Source of the DNA: Prevotellaceae bacterium
GTDB lineage: Bacteria; Bacteroidota; Bacteroidia; Bacteroidales; Bacteroidaceae
Assembly: GCA_905371275.1 (NCBI GenBank)
Contig: CAJPLH010000048.1
Location: 1 to 11,958, forward strand
DNA length: 11,958 nucleotides
Direction: 5' to 3'
The notes beneath the pieces are model-generated. The model worked only from the letters and a program-made list of their open reading frames with translations, was not told where the DNA came from and made no database searches. Within the stretch, counting starts at the first letter, position 1, and each line of letters begins with the position of its first letter. The translations under genes were made by a program, and so were the position numbers. Of this stretch, positions 1 through 6,773 are shown piece by piece.

Positions 1-1
1 G

Positions 2-2170
2 AGCGCGGGGTTGGGTGCAGTTCAAGCTGAAGAATTGGGAGAAGTCGACAACCCTCGTGAAACACGTGCTGGTGCTATTGATGAAACGTTTAGTTTCAAC
101 TACAAAATCATTGATGGAAAAGTCAAAATGACTGGTGATAATGCTAAGCCAACTAATGTTCCTCAGAAAACAGGGCAGTTGAATCGTGAGCTTTTCATCA
201 AACTTCATCCTACAGTAAAGTTGTTGACCGTTGTCCGCGCCAGGAATCGTCCAACTCAAGTGTATTATGACTATTCAGAGTGGCGCTACGACAAACTTTC
301 CGACTTGTATATCAAAGACTATTTGAGTATTCCTTTGTCTGCTGGGTTCACACTTTCAGACGAGATTGAAGTGCGTTTAGCTCTTGGGGGGCATACCCAA
401 GTGTCTGAAGATGGCAGCACGTGTACTATTCGTATGCACGATAACTTGTATAAGCAAATAGATTTGAGTGACGCTGCTGCTGCTCAAAACATCGAGATGC
501 CCATTCCCTATGTTTCTGGTTGGGAAACTTTGGAGTATGACGCCGCTACTTCTCAGATGATGCTTGCCAATGCTAATAAAAAAGTAGTGCTCAACCCTCA
601 AGGGGTCCTCTTCTTGGTGACCATGCGCAATAATATGGAGGAGGATTTAAGTATAAGTGGTCTCCGCATTTCAAGTAATGCACTTGATTTTGAAGGTGAG
701 TTTCACTTAGAGGGAAACGATATACGTTTCGAGAGAACATTCCAATCTGCTACTCGTTTAGACATGCGCATTGCGAATGACCTATATCGTACAAAGGATT
801 TTATTTTTACCAATAGGCTCACTCTTAAAAAGAACAATACTCGTAATCCGTATAGTTTTAATCATGCTAAAGTTCTTGTGATTTGGGTGATGCCCGATGG
901 CACTACAGGTGGATTTAACTGGCGCGATAGTGGTCCTGCATTGAAGACTGCACAGACCCATGTGTTCGGTTTAGATGTTAAAGATATGTCCGGAAATGAG
1001 ATCACTAAGCCCAATTATAGGATTGTACCCATCATGGGTACTGTGAATACCCTTACTTCTGGTAAATCATTTACCCTCAATTGTGAATTTTATACGCAGC
1101 CACTCCAAGTGCTTGGTTTTTTAGCGAAATATCCAGTTAATGAACAGGGAAATGGTTTTGTCAATACTCACGATGATGACAAAACACCATTGGTAAACTG
1201 GAAGGTTGCGAAAGATTTCATCAATGGCAAAGACATTACATTGCCTGATGGTACGAAGCAGAGATTTAAAATGATAGAAGACGGATATATCAATCTGCTT
1301 GGTATTGGATTCTATTATGTAGCTTTCACTGGTTCTAGTGGCCATCTAGCTATACAAACGGGGGTGGAAAATGAACAAGGTCGATTATGGATTCATAATG
1401 GTACTGCTTCAATGGGGCACCCTCTCTTAAACCCTGACAATAAATCTGTTTCTTCTTCCTATGGTCGTAGAACGATGACTTTTGTGCCGCATAACCCACA
1501 AGCCAACGGTAAGTATGTTGCTTATCGATTGATAGGCCATGGTATAACAGGTAATAGAGACGATAGTAAATCTTACCTTAGAAGTCCGGGTTTAAGTGTC
1601 ATTAAATATGAAGTAGAAAATGCTCAAGGCAATGTTGTTCATCAGCATCTTACTTCTATCTATTTAGGAAAGTATTGGGTAGGTAATCTCTTTACACCCC
1701 TATATGACGACATTTCGCTTTCTAGTCATAGGTTTTGGGCAGATTCCAATAATCTCAGAAACAAGGTAGAGCGTCGGATTCCGGCTTCTGGACTTTATGC
1801 TTCTGAAACGTTGACTGCCGCAGATTCAGATGTACCTGTTCCTGCAAATGCTCGAAGAGTTAATGCTGGTGTTAGAGGATACTTTTGGGGTAGACCTGCT
1901 TATATCAATCGTGCATCAGTTTATATCATGCAGGAATATCCTAAATTTCCTAATTTGACTGGAGAAGAATGGCTTGATAAGCTTGAAAATAGTCAATTCA
2001 GAAAGAGGAATCCTAAGGATAATCCACCAATGGTTATGTCTCCCCTAATTGGTGGAGGAATCCCTGACTTTGGTTGGGATGTAACGAATCGTGCTTTATC
2101 AAGAGCTCACTTGTTTTTACCTCTATTTGTTTTCTCCGAAAGAAGTTACCAAGGCGACTCCGCCGACTAA
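2..2170 (+). CDS. Large exported fimbrillin-like surface protein, 5' end cut off by the window
   Basis: The frame is open to the left edge, so the gene is 5'-partial. The first visible residues, SAGLGAVQA followed by EELGEV, look like the end of a type I signal peptide with an A-x-A cleavage site, so probably only a short hydrophobic stretch is missing. A TTG at 11 lies inside this apparent signal peptide and is not a credible start. About 720 residues follow with no transmembrane segment, rich in alternating beta-like and Gly/Asn/Thr segments. Visible residues about 164-177 (IEMPIPYVSGWETL) and 195-240 (a basic NPQGVLFLVTMRNN strand, then SGLRISSNALDFEGEF) resemble the beta-sandwich pattern of Bacteroidales fimbrillin/Mfa-like proteins. 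That family call is by eye only. The C-terminus shows no obvious sorting domain. The gene is more A/T-rich and favours T-ending codons compared with the downstream par-rel block. A perfect hairpin terminator follows the stop. Export is fairly likely; a fimbrial or adhesive role is a guess. Confidence 0.6.
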   Translation, partial: SAGLGAVQAEELGEVDNPRETRAGAIDETFSFNYKIIDGKVKMTGDNAKPTNVPQKTGQLNRELFIKLHPTVKLLTVVRARNRPTQVYYDYSEWRYDKLSDLYIKDYLSIPLSAGFTLSDEIEVRLALGGHTQVSEDGSTCTIRMHDNLYKQIDLSDAAAAQNIEMPIPYVSGWETLEYDAATSQMMLANANKKVVLNPQGVLFLVTMRNNMEEDLSISGLRISSNALDFEGEFHLEGNDIRFERTFQSATRLDMRIANDLYRTKDFIFTNRLTLKKNNTRNPYSFNHAKVLVIWVMPDGTTGGFNWRDSGPALKTAQTHVFGLDVKDMSGNEITKPNYRIVPIMGTVNTLTSGKSFTLNCEFYTQPLQVLGFLAKYPVNEQGNGFVNTHDDDKTPLVNWKVAKDFINGKDITLPDGTKQRFKMIEDGYINLLGIGFYYVAFTGSSGHLAIQTGVENEQGRLWIHNGTASMGHPLLNPDNKSVSSSYGRRTMTFVPHNPQANGKYVAYRLIGHGITGNRDDSKSYLRSPGLSVIKYEVENAQGNVVHQHLTSIYLGKYWVGNLFTPLYDDISLSSHRFWADSNNLRNKVERRIPASGLYASETLTAADSDVPVPANARRVNAGVRGYFWGRPAYINRASVYIMQEYPKFPNLTGEEWLDKLENSQFRKRNPKDNPPMVMSPLIGGGIPDFGWDVTNRALSRAHLFLPLFVFSERSYQGDSAD

Positions 2171-2190
2171 GCTCTTCGCTTCTATATCTT

Positions 2191-2231
2191 ACGCTAGTTT
2201 TAGTTTCGTGCTAAAACTAGCGTTTGGTTTT
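2191..2231 (+). terminator. Strong intrinsic terminator after the surface-protein gene
   Basis: A perfect 13-bp inverted repeat (2191-2203 pairing with 2211-2223, arm ACGCTAGTTTTAG) encloses a 7-base loop, and a T-rich tract follows. It starts 20 bases after the stop codon and separates the surface-protein gene from the parA transcription unit. Confidence 0.85.
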
Positions 2232-2330
2232 ACAACCACATTCTCAATCCTTCCCTATTCTCACCAGCACTTCACACAAACATTGCGCTTACATTCCACA
2301 TACATTACAACAACACACTGACTTTTTTAA

Positions 2331-2394
2331 GCGTGAAACAGCGTGGAACAATTATTTTTTTGCTAACTTTGCGGTGATAATTCTATTGTTCCAC
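2331..2394 (+). promoter_or_regulatory. Probable parA promoter with half-parS-like words and an inverted repeat
   Basis: TAACTTTG at 2364-2371 matches the Bacteroidetes -7 element TAnnTTTG and lies about 42 bases before the parA ATG; no good -33 TTG is seen. Upstream are two tandem 10-mers, GCGTGAAACA (2331-2340) and GCGTGGAACA (2341-2350), each containing one half of the B. subtilis-type parS site (CGTGAAACA). Downstream the opposite half, TGTTCCAC, occurs at 2388-2394 plus flank. The 10-mer GTGGAACAAT (2343-2352) and its exact reverse complement (2385-2394) bracket the -7 element. This arrangement would suit an operator for ParB or another autoregulator. The motif is observed; the regulation is inferred. 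Confidence 0.5.
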
Positions 2395-2412
2395 TCATCA
2401 TCAGTCAAACCT

Positions 2413-3201
2413 ATGGGAAAAATCATAGCCATCGCCAATCAAAAAGGAGGAGTAGGCAAGACCACAACGGCAATGAACCTTGCTGCTTCGCTAGCCACAC
2501 TCGATAAAAAAGTTCTCCTCGTTGACTGCGACCCACAAGCCAATGCGTCTAGTGGACTGGGAGTGGACGTTGGAAAAATCGAAACTTCTGTCTACGAGTC
2601 CATGATCGGACAACAGGACATTCGAGAAAACATCTACACCACAGATGTTGAACGACTAGACATCGTGCCATCGCACGTCAGACTCTCCGGAGCCGATGTG
2701 GAACTCCTGCAAATGGAACGACGCGAGTTTGTGGTCAAAGAAATGCTCGCGGTTATCAAAGATGACTACGACTACATCCTCATCGACTGCAGTCCCTCAC
2801 TCGGACTCATCACCGTCAATGCACTCACGGCCGCCGATGCGGTCATCATCCCTGTGCAATGTGAGTATTTCGCACTCGAAGGCATCACCCAACTCCTCAA
2901 CACCGTGCGCATGATCAAAATGCGACTCAATCCACAGTTGGAAATCGAAGGATTCCTTCTCACTATGTATGACAGACGTTTGCGACTCGCCAACCAAATC
3001 TACGACGAAGTCAAAAGACACTTCCAAGAATTGGTGTTCAAAACCGTCATTCAGCGCAACGTCAAACTCTCCGAAGCACCATCGCACGGCATTCCTGCAC
3101 TCCTCTACGACATCGACTCCATCGGAGCGGTAAACTATCTCTCCCTTGCGCGAGAAATCATTGATCGCGAGAAAACCGCTGCACCCAGCAACAATGCCTA
3201 A
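2413..3201 (+). CDS. parA: Chromosome-partitioning ATPase ParA/Soj
   Basis: A 262-residue ParA/Soj-family ATPase. It binds DNA non-specifically as an ATP dimer and, stimulated by ParB, helps segregate replication origins. The deviant Walker A motif KGGVGKTT is at residues 11-18, with signature lysine K11 and catalytic K16. VLLVDCDPQA at 34-43 is the A' segment (D38, D40) and YILIDCSPSLG at 121-131 is Walker B (D125). The basic MYDRRLRLANQ stretch near 185-195 is where Soj proteins contact DNA. The ATG at 2413 is chosen over an in-frame ATG at 2224 because homologues begin a few residues before the Walker motif and because the longer form would run through the promoter region and start at the terminator hairpin. 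parB follows after 128 bases. Length is normal and all key motifs are intact. Confidence 0.96.
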   Translation: MGKIIAIANQKGGVGKTTTAMNLAASLATLDKKVLLVDCDPQANASSGLGVDVGKIETSVYESMIGQQDIRENIYTTDVERLDIVPSHVRLSGADVELLQMERREFVVKEMLAVIKDDYDYILIDCSPSLGLITVNALTAADAVIIPVQCEYFALEGITQLLNTVRMIKMRLNPQLEIEGFLLTMYDRRLRLANQIYDEVKRHFQELVFKTVIQRNVKLSEAPSHGIPALLYDIDSIGAVNYLSLAREIIDREKTAAPSNNA

Positions 3202-3329
3202 GGCGCATCTTCCCCCTCGCGGTGCAATCTTCCGCCAAGCACAAAACCACTGAGCGCAAACCCTCTGAGCGCATCTTCGCAGAGCATCGCGCCGCAGCGT
3301 TCCATTCCCACTAACGCGACACAACTATA

Positions 3330-4214
3330 ATGGCTGTAAAAAAGAAATATCCCAACCTCGGGCGCGGACTAGACGCCCTCATCTCCACAGGAGAAGTAAG
3401 CACAAGCGGTTCGTCGAGCATTAACGAAGTCGACATCCACAGCATCAAGGCCAATCCTAACCAGCCACGCGTGGAGTTTGACGAAGAAGCCCTCGAAGAA
3501 CTCGCAGAGAGCATCCGTCAAATCGGTATCATTCAGCCCATCACCCTCCGACAAATGGAGGATGGCACCTATCAAATCATTGCCGGTGAACGCCGTTGGC
3601 GCGCATCGCAACGCGCAGGTCTCGACACCATCCCAGCCTATGTGCGTACGGTCAACGATGAAGGCATGATGCAAATGGCGTTGGTGGAAAACATTCAGCG
3701 CGAAGACCTCAACGCTGTCGAAATCGCCCTCGCCTATCAAAAACTCATCGAGCAATACGACCTCACACAAGACGCTCTCTCTGAAAAAGTGGGAAAAAAA
3801 CGCGCCACCATTGCCAACTATTTGCGCCTGCTCAAACTACCAGCACAAGTGCAGATGGCACTTAAAAAGCGCGAAATCGACCAAGGACATGCTCGCGCAC
3901 TCCTCGGACTCCAACAGCCCTCCCAACAGGTGAAACTCTTTAAAGACATCCAAGAAAAGGGCTACTCCGTGCGTCAAGTTGAAGAAATGGTGAAATCCCT
4001 CAATGCTGGAGAAGACGTGCAGTCCGGACGCCGCACCATCAAGGGTAGTCAGCAACTTGCTGAACAATATGTCCCCGTGCGCGATCATCTTGCCAATGTG
4101 TTCCAAACCAAGGTCGCTATGACCTGTCGCGCTGGCAAAGGCAACATCACCATTCCCTTCGCCACCGAAGACGAACTCCAGCGCATCCTAGCTCTTATGG
4201 AGCGTTTGGGATAA
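3330..4214 (+). CDS. parB: Chromosome-partitioning protein ParB (parS-binding CTPase)
   Basis: A 294-residue ParB/Spo0J protein. It loads on parS, slides as a CTP-dependent clamp and activates ParA. The N-terminal peptide NLGRGLDALIS (9-19) is the usual ParA-stimulating segment. The N-terminal domain contains the CTP-binding motif GERRWRA (86-92) and ENIQRED (120-126). A helix-turn-helix spans about 145-171 (LTQDALSEKVGKKRATIANYLRLLK). Residues about 245-294 form the C-terminal dimerisation region. The ATG at 3330 gives the standard family start. The 128-base spacer from parA contains two copies of CTGAGCGCA but no hairpin followed by T's, so it does not look like a transcription stop. No complete parS palindrome was seen in the window; half-site-like words lie ahead of parA. 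Confidence 0.96.
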   Translation: MAVKKKYPNLGRGLDALISTGEVSTSGSSSINEVDIHSIKANPNQPRVEFDEEALEELAESIRQIGIIQPITLRQMEDGTYQIIAGERRWRASQRAGLDTIPAYVRTVNDEGMMQMALVENIQREDLNAVEIALAYQKLIEQYDLTQDALSEKVGKKRATIANYLRLLKLPAQVQMALKKREIDQGHARALLGLQQPSQQVKLFKDIQEKGYSVRQVEEMVKSLNAGEDVQSGRRTIKGSQQLAEQYVPVRDHLANVFQTKVAMTCRAGKGNITIPFATEDELQRILALMERLG

Positions 4215-4253
4215 AATCTCTTCACATCCTCTCTCTCAAACATTCGTTGCGCG

Positions 4254-5075
4254 ATGAAGTATGCCTTTTCTCGCCTTCTTCTGATATTTCTGCTCTGCTT
4301 CGTGGCACAGACCTCGCTGCGCGCAGCCCTAGCGGTGCAACCTCTCCAGTTGTGCACCGCTACCGATGCTGTGTTGTATGTCGGCGACAGTCTGCCACGC
4401 AAAGACACCCTCACCACTGCCGAAGCTGCTATGAAAGCACGTTTCGATAGTTTGGAAAATCGTCTTGCACCACGAGTAGACACCACTAGTTTGTTGCAAA
4501 ACAATCGCAAAACCACGGCTACAACCACGGCTACAACCACGGCTGCGCAACAAGATTTGCAGCGACAACTCAAAAAGACCTTTGTTCCCAATCCGCAGCG
4601 CGCACTCTGGCTCTCCCTCGTGCTCCCTGGAGGTGGACAAATCTACAACAGAAAGTATTGGAAACTCCCCCTCTTCTATGGAGGTTTTCTAGGTTGCACC
4701 TATGCTTTCTTGTGGAATCAGCAAATGTATATGGACTATTCGCAAGCCTATCTCGACATCATGGACGACGATCCGCTCACCAATAGTTTTCGCAACCTCT
4801 TTCCCCCCACCTACGACATTGACAGCCGATTGGAACAGTTCAAAACCGTGTTCCGCAATCGTAAAGACCGTTTCAGACGCTATCGCGATCTCTCCGTCAT
4901 TTGCTTTGTTGGTGTCTATCTCCTCTCTGCTCTCGATGCCTATGTAGATGCGCAATTGTCGGTCTTCGACATCAGTCCTGACCTTTCGTTGCAGTTCAAT
5001 CCTGCTTCCATCGAAACAAACAACGGACTCCAGCGCAACCACAGCATGGGCTTTGGTGCTACGCTTACGTTCTAG
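4254..5075 (+). CDS. DUF5683 family membrane protein
   Basis: A 273-residue protein of unknown function. The N-terminus has a clear signal sequence (MKYAFSRLLLIFLLCFVAQ..., probable cleavage around residues 23-28). A low-complexity Thr/Ala spacer follows near residues 86-97. From about residue 111 comes the DUF5683-type segment: NPQRALWLSLVLPGGGQIYNRKYW, then a hydrophobic stretch (YGGFLGCTYAFLW), an acidic loop with SFRNLF, RNRKDRFRRYRD, and a second hydrophobic stretch ending VYLLSALDAYVDAQL. The GGGQIYN plus DAYVDA pattern is the family hallmark. The gene sits between parB (39-base gap) and mltD (69-base gap), its usual place in Bacteroidales. An envelope location is likely from the sequence; the biochemical role is unknown. 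Confidence 0.85.
   Translation: MKYAFSRLLLIFLLCFVAQTSLRAALAVQPLQLCTATDAVLYVGDSLPRKDTLTTAEAAMKARFDSLENRLAPRVDTTSLLQNNRKTTATTTATTTAAQQDLQRQLKKTFVPNPQRALWLSLVLPGGGQIYNRKYWKLPLFYGGFLGCTYAFLWNQQMYMDYSQAYLDIMDDDPLTNSFRNLFPPTYDIDSRLEQFKTVFRNRKDRFRRYRDLSVICFVGVYLLSALDAYVDAQLSVFDISPDLSLQFNPASIETNNGLQRNHSMGFGATLTF
4509..4544 (+). repeat. Three 12-bp tandem repeats inside the DUF5683 gene
   Basis: Three consecutive 12-mers (the second and third are identical, ACAACCACGGCT; the first differs by one base) encode a repeated four-residue Thr/Ala unit in the periplasmic linker after the signal peptide. The period is a multiple of three, so copy-number change would alter linker length without breaking the frame. 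Confidence 0.85.
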
Positions 5076-5144
5076 CCACCCACGCTCATTCGCTTGCATC
5101 AACACAGTCTGTTGCGGAGATTACCTCCTTTCTCAATTTTGATT

Positions 5145-6638
5145 ATGAAGAATTTCTTGAAATATATGCTCGTGTGCGCCACTGCACTCCCCTTGCTGCC
5201 TTCGGCGCTTGAGGTGCAAGCACACACCAGCCACACCAATCCCCCCACCACTCTTGTTGTTCCCGACCAAGTGCCGAACCCTGAGGTGAATCCCACCGAA
5301 GGTATGCTACAAAACGTCGATGCACAACTCAACACGTGGTATGTCAAAAAATATATGGTCATCGATTCCACTTGTCTCACACGAGTGGCCGATGTCAATG
5401 TAGGTCCCGAAATCTACAAAGATCGCCTGCGTAGACTTCCCACTAGAATTGAAATGCCCTACAACGATGTGGTGCAAGAATACATAGACGCCTACACCGG
5501 ACGCCTACGCCGTTCTGTGAGTTTTATGCTCGGTGCGCAAAACTTCTACATTCCCATCTTTGAAGAAGCACTCGAAGCCGAAGGACTGCCTTTGGAGTTG
5601 AAATATCTTCCCGTCATTGAGAGCGCGCTCGAACCCACCGCCACAAGTCGCGTGGGAGCCGCCGGACTGTGGCAGTTTATGATTCCCACAGCCCGTAAGT
5701 TTGGACTCACCATCAACAGCCTTGTCGATGAACGCCGCGACCCCATCAAATCTAGTTGGGCAGCTGCGCGCTATCTCAAAGAACTCTACAATCGCTACAA
5801 CGATTGGACACTCGCCATCGCGGCTTACAACTGTGGCCCTACCAACATTGCCAAAGCCATGAAGCGTGCCAAAGGGGCGAAAGACTATTGGGAAATTTAT
5901 CCTTACCTTCCACGCGAAACTCGCGGCTACGTTCCTGCCTTCATCGCTGCCAACTACGTGATGAACTACTATTGTGAGCACAACATTCCTTCGATGAAGA
6001 CGCGTGTGCCCATCGAAACGGACACTGTCGTGGTGACGCGCGATGTCAATCTCTCACAGATTGCCGGTGCCTGCGGACAAGACCTTGAAGCACTCAAGGC
6101 GATGAATCCGCAATACCGCACAGGTGTTGTCCCAGGCTACTCCATGCCTTGTGCCATTCGTATGCCTCTCCCTCTTATCGACCGTTTCCTCCAATTGGGA
6201 GATTCTATTTACAATTATGGTGCGCCCGACATCGTGGAACCTCTCGATGTGACGACTTCTTCGTCTGCAACTACTGTTACTTCTGCCCCTTCCGTTTCCT
6301 CTGCATCTTCCGTGTCGGAGTCCAACGATGTTGCAGTGGGAGAAAGGCGTGCTGAGCGTCGTGCACGTTTGCGCAGAGAAGCTGCCGAACGTAAGGCACA
6401 GGCTAAAGAGGAACGCGAATCGAGCAAGAAACACAAGCACGACAAGAAGTCGAAAACTGAAAAGTCGAGCAAGAAAAATAAGCACAAAAAGGAAAAGACA
6501 AGGGAGGTGAACATCAAGGAGGGCGATACGCTGAGCGAAATAGCTGAGCGCAATGGTACCACGGTTTCAAAGCTCCGAAAGATGAACAAAATCTCTGGCA
6601 ACAACATCCGCGCTGGTAAGAAAATCCGCGTAAAATGA
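5145..6638 (+). CDS. mltD: MltD-like membrane-bound lytic murein transglycosylase with C-terminal LysM
   Basis: A 497-residue exported enzyme predicted to cleave the MurNAc-GlcNAc bond of peptidoglycan with anhydro-ring formation. Residues 1-26 form a signal peptide ending in VQA. The SLT (GH23) domain spans about 133-245: catalytic glutamate E159 in LPVIESALEP, then GAAGLWQFM (171-179) and AIAAYNCGP (224-232). Residues about 293-340 form a degenerate LysM-like unit. A Ser/Thr-rich linker (about 370-392) and a very basic, Lys/Arg/Glu-rich segment (about 400-452) follow, and a canonical LysM occupies 453-497 (INIKEGDTLSEIAERNG-type start). The ATG at 5145 is chosen because it directly starts the signal peptide; an in-frame ATG at 5094 would add 17 residues ahead of it. 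No lipobox cysteine is seen, so it may be periplasmic rather than a lipoprotein. Confidence 0.92.
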   Translation: MKNFLKYMLVCATALPLLPSALEVQAHTSHTNPPTTLVVPDQVPNPEVNPTEGMLQNVDAQLNTWYVKKYMVIDSTCLTRVADVNVGPEIYKDRLRRLPTRIEMPYNDVVQEYIDAYTGRLRRSVSFMLGAQNFYIPIFEEALEAEGLPLELKYLPVIESALEPTATSRVGAAGLWQFMIPTARKFGLTINSLVDERRDPIKSSWAAARYLKELYNRYNDWTLAIAAYNCGPTNIAKAMKRAKGAKDYWEIYPYLPRETRGYVPAFIAANYVMNYYCEHNIPSMKTRVPIETDTVVVTRDVNLSQIAGACGQDLEALKAMNPQYRTGVVPGYSMPCAIRMPLPLIDRFLQLGDSIYNYGAPDIVEPLDVTTSSSATTVTSAPSVSSASSVSESNDVAVGERRAERRARLRREAAERKAQAKEERESSKKHKHDKKSKTEKSSKKNKHKKEKTREVNIKEGDTLSEIAERNGTTVSKLRKMNKISGNNIRAGKKIRVK

Positions 6639-6648
6639 TGCCTTCCTG

Positions 6649-6728
6649 CTAGGCTTTTCTAGTTCTTCTAGAGCTTCTAGTTTTTCTAGAGCTTCTAGAG
6701 TTTCTAGTTCTTCTAGAGCTTCTAGTCC
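6649..6728. repeat. 9-bp CTAG-phased minisatellite between mltD and rel
   Basis: CTAG occurs at 6659, 6668, 6677, 6686, 6695, 6704, 6713 and 6722, an exact 9-base period over eight units, with a further CTAG at 6649 one base out of phase. The common units are CTAGTTCTT and CTAGAGCTT. The array begins 10 bases after the mltD stop and ends about 46 bases before the rel ATG. The same unit types recur in the array at the right edge of the window. It has no hairpin-plus-T structure and is not a terminator. Confidence 0.9.
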
Positions 6729-6739
6729 AACCGCACAGC

Positions 6740-6764
6740 CCTCTAACGTCCAACCTCTAACGTC
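6740..6764. repeat. Direct repeat of an 11-mer ahead of rel
   Basis: CCTCTAACGTC occurs at 6740-6750 and again at 6754-6764, a 14-base spacing, and a partial third copy (CTCACGTC) follows just before the rel start codon. It may be a remnant of another short tandem array or a binding site; no function can be assigned. Confidence 0.6.
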
Positions 6765-6773
6765 TCACGTCTT

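Noticed and set aside
2224..2412. N-terminal extension of ParA from an in-frame ATG at 2224
   Set aside because: It would add 63 residues with no family counterpart, begin at the terminator hairpin and cross the promoter element; ATG 2413 gives the standard ParA start.
2797..3324. Long minus-strand frame opposite parA
   Set aside because: Shadow of the parA coding strand; no recognisable family, and parA is certain.
5094..5144. Upstream ATG for mltD
   Set aside because: It would place 17 residues before a complete signal peptide; ATG 5145 starts the signal peptide directly.
5331..5342. CACGTG cores (for example near 5333, 8210 and 65) as full parS sites
   Set aside because: The flanks do not form the TGTTNCACGTGAAACA palindrome.
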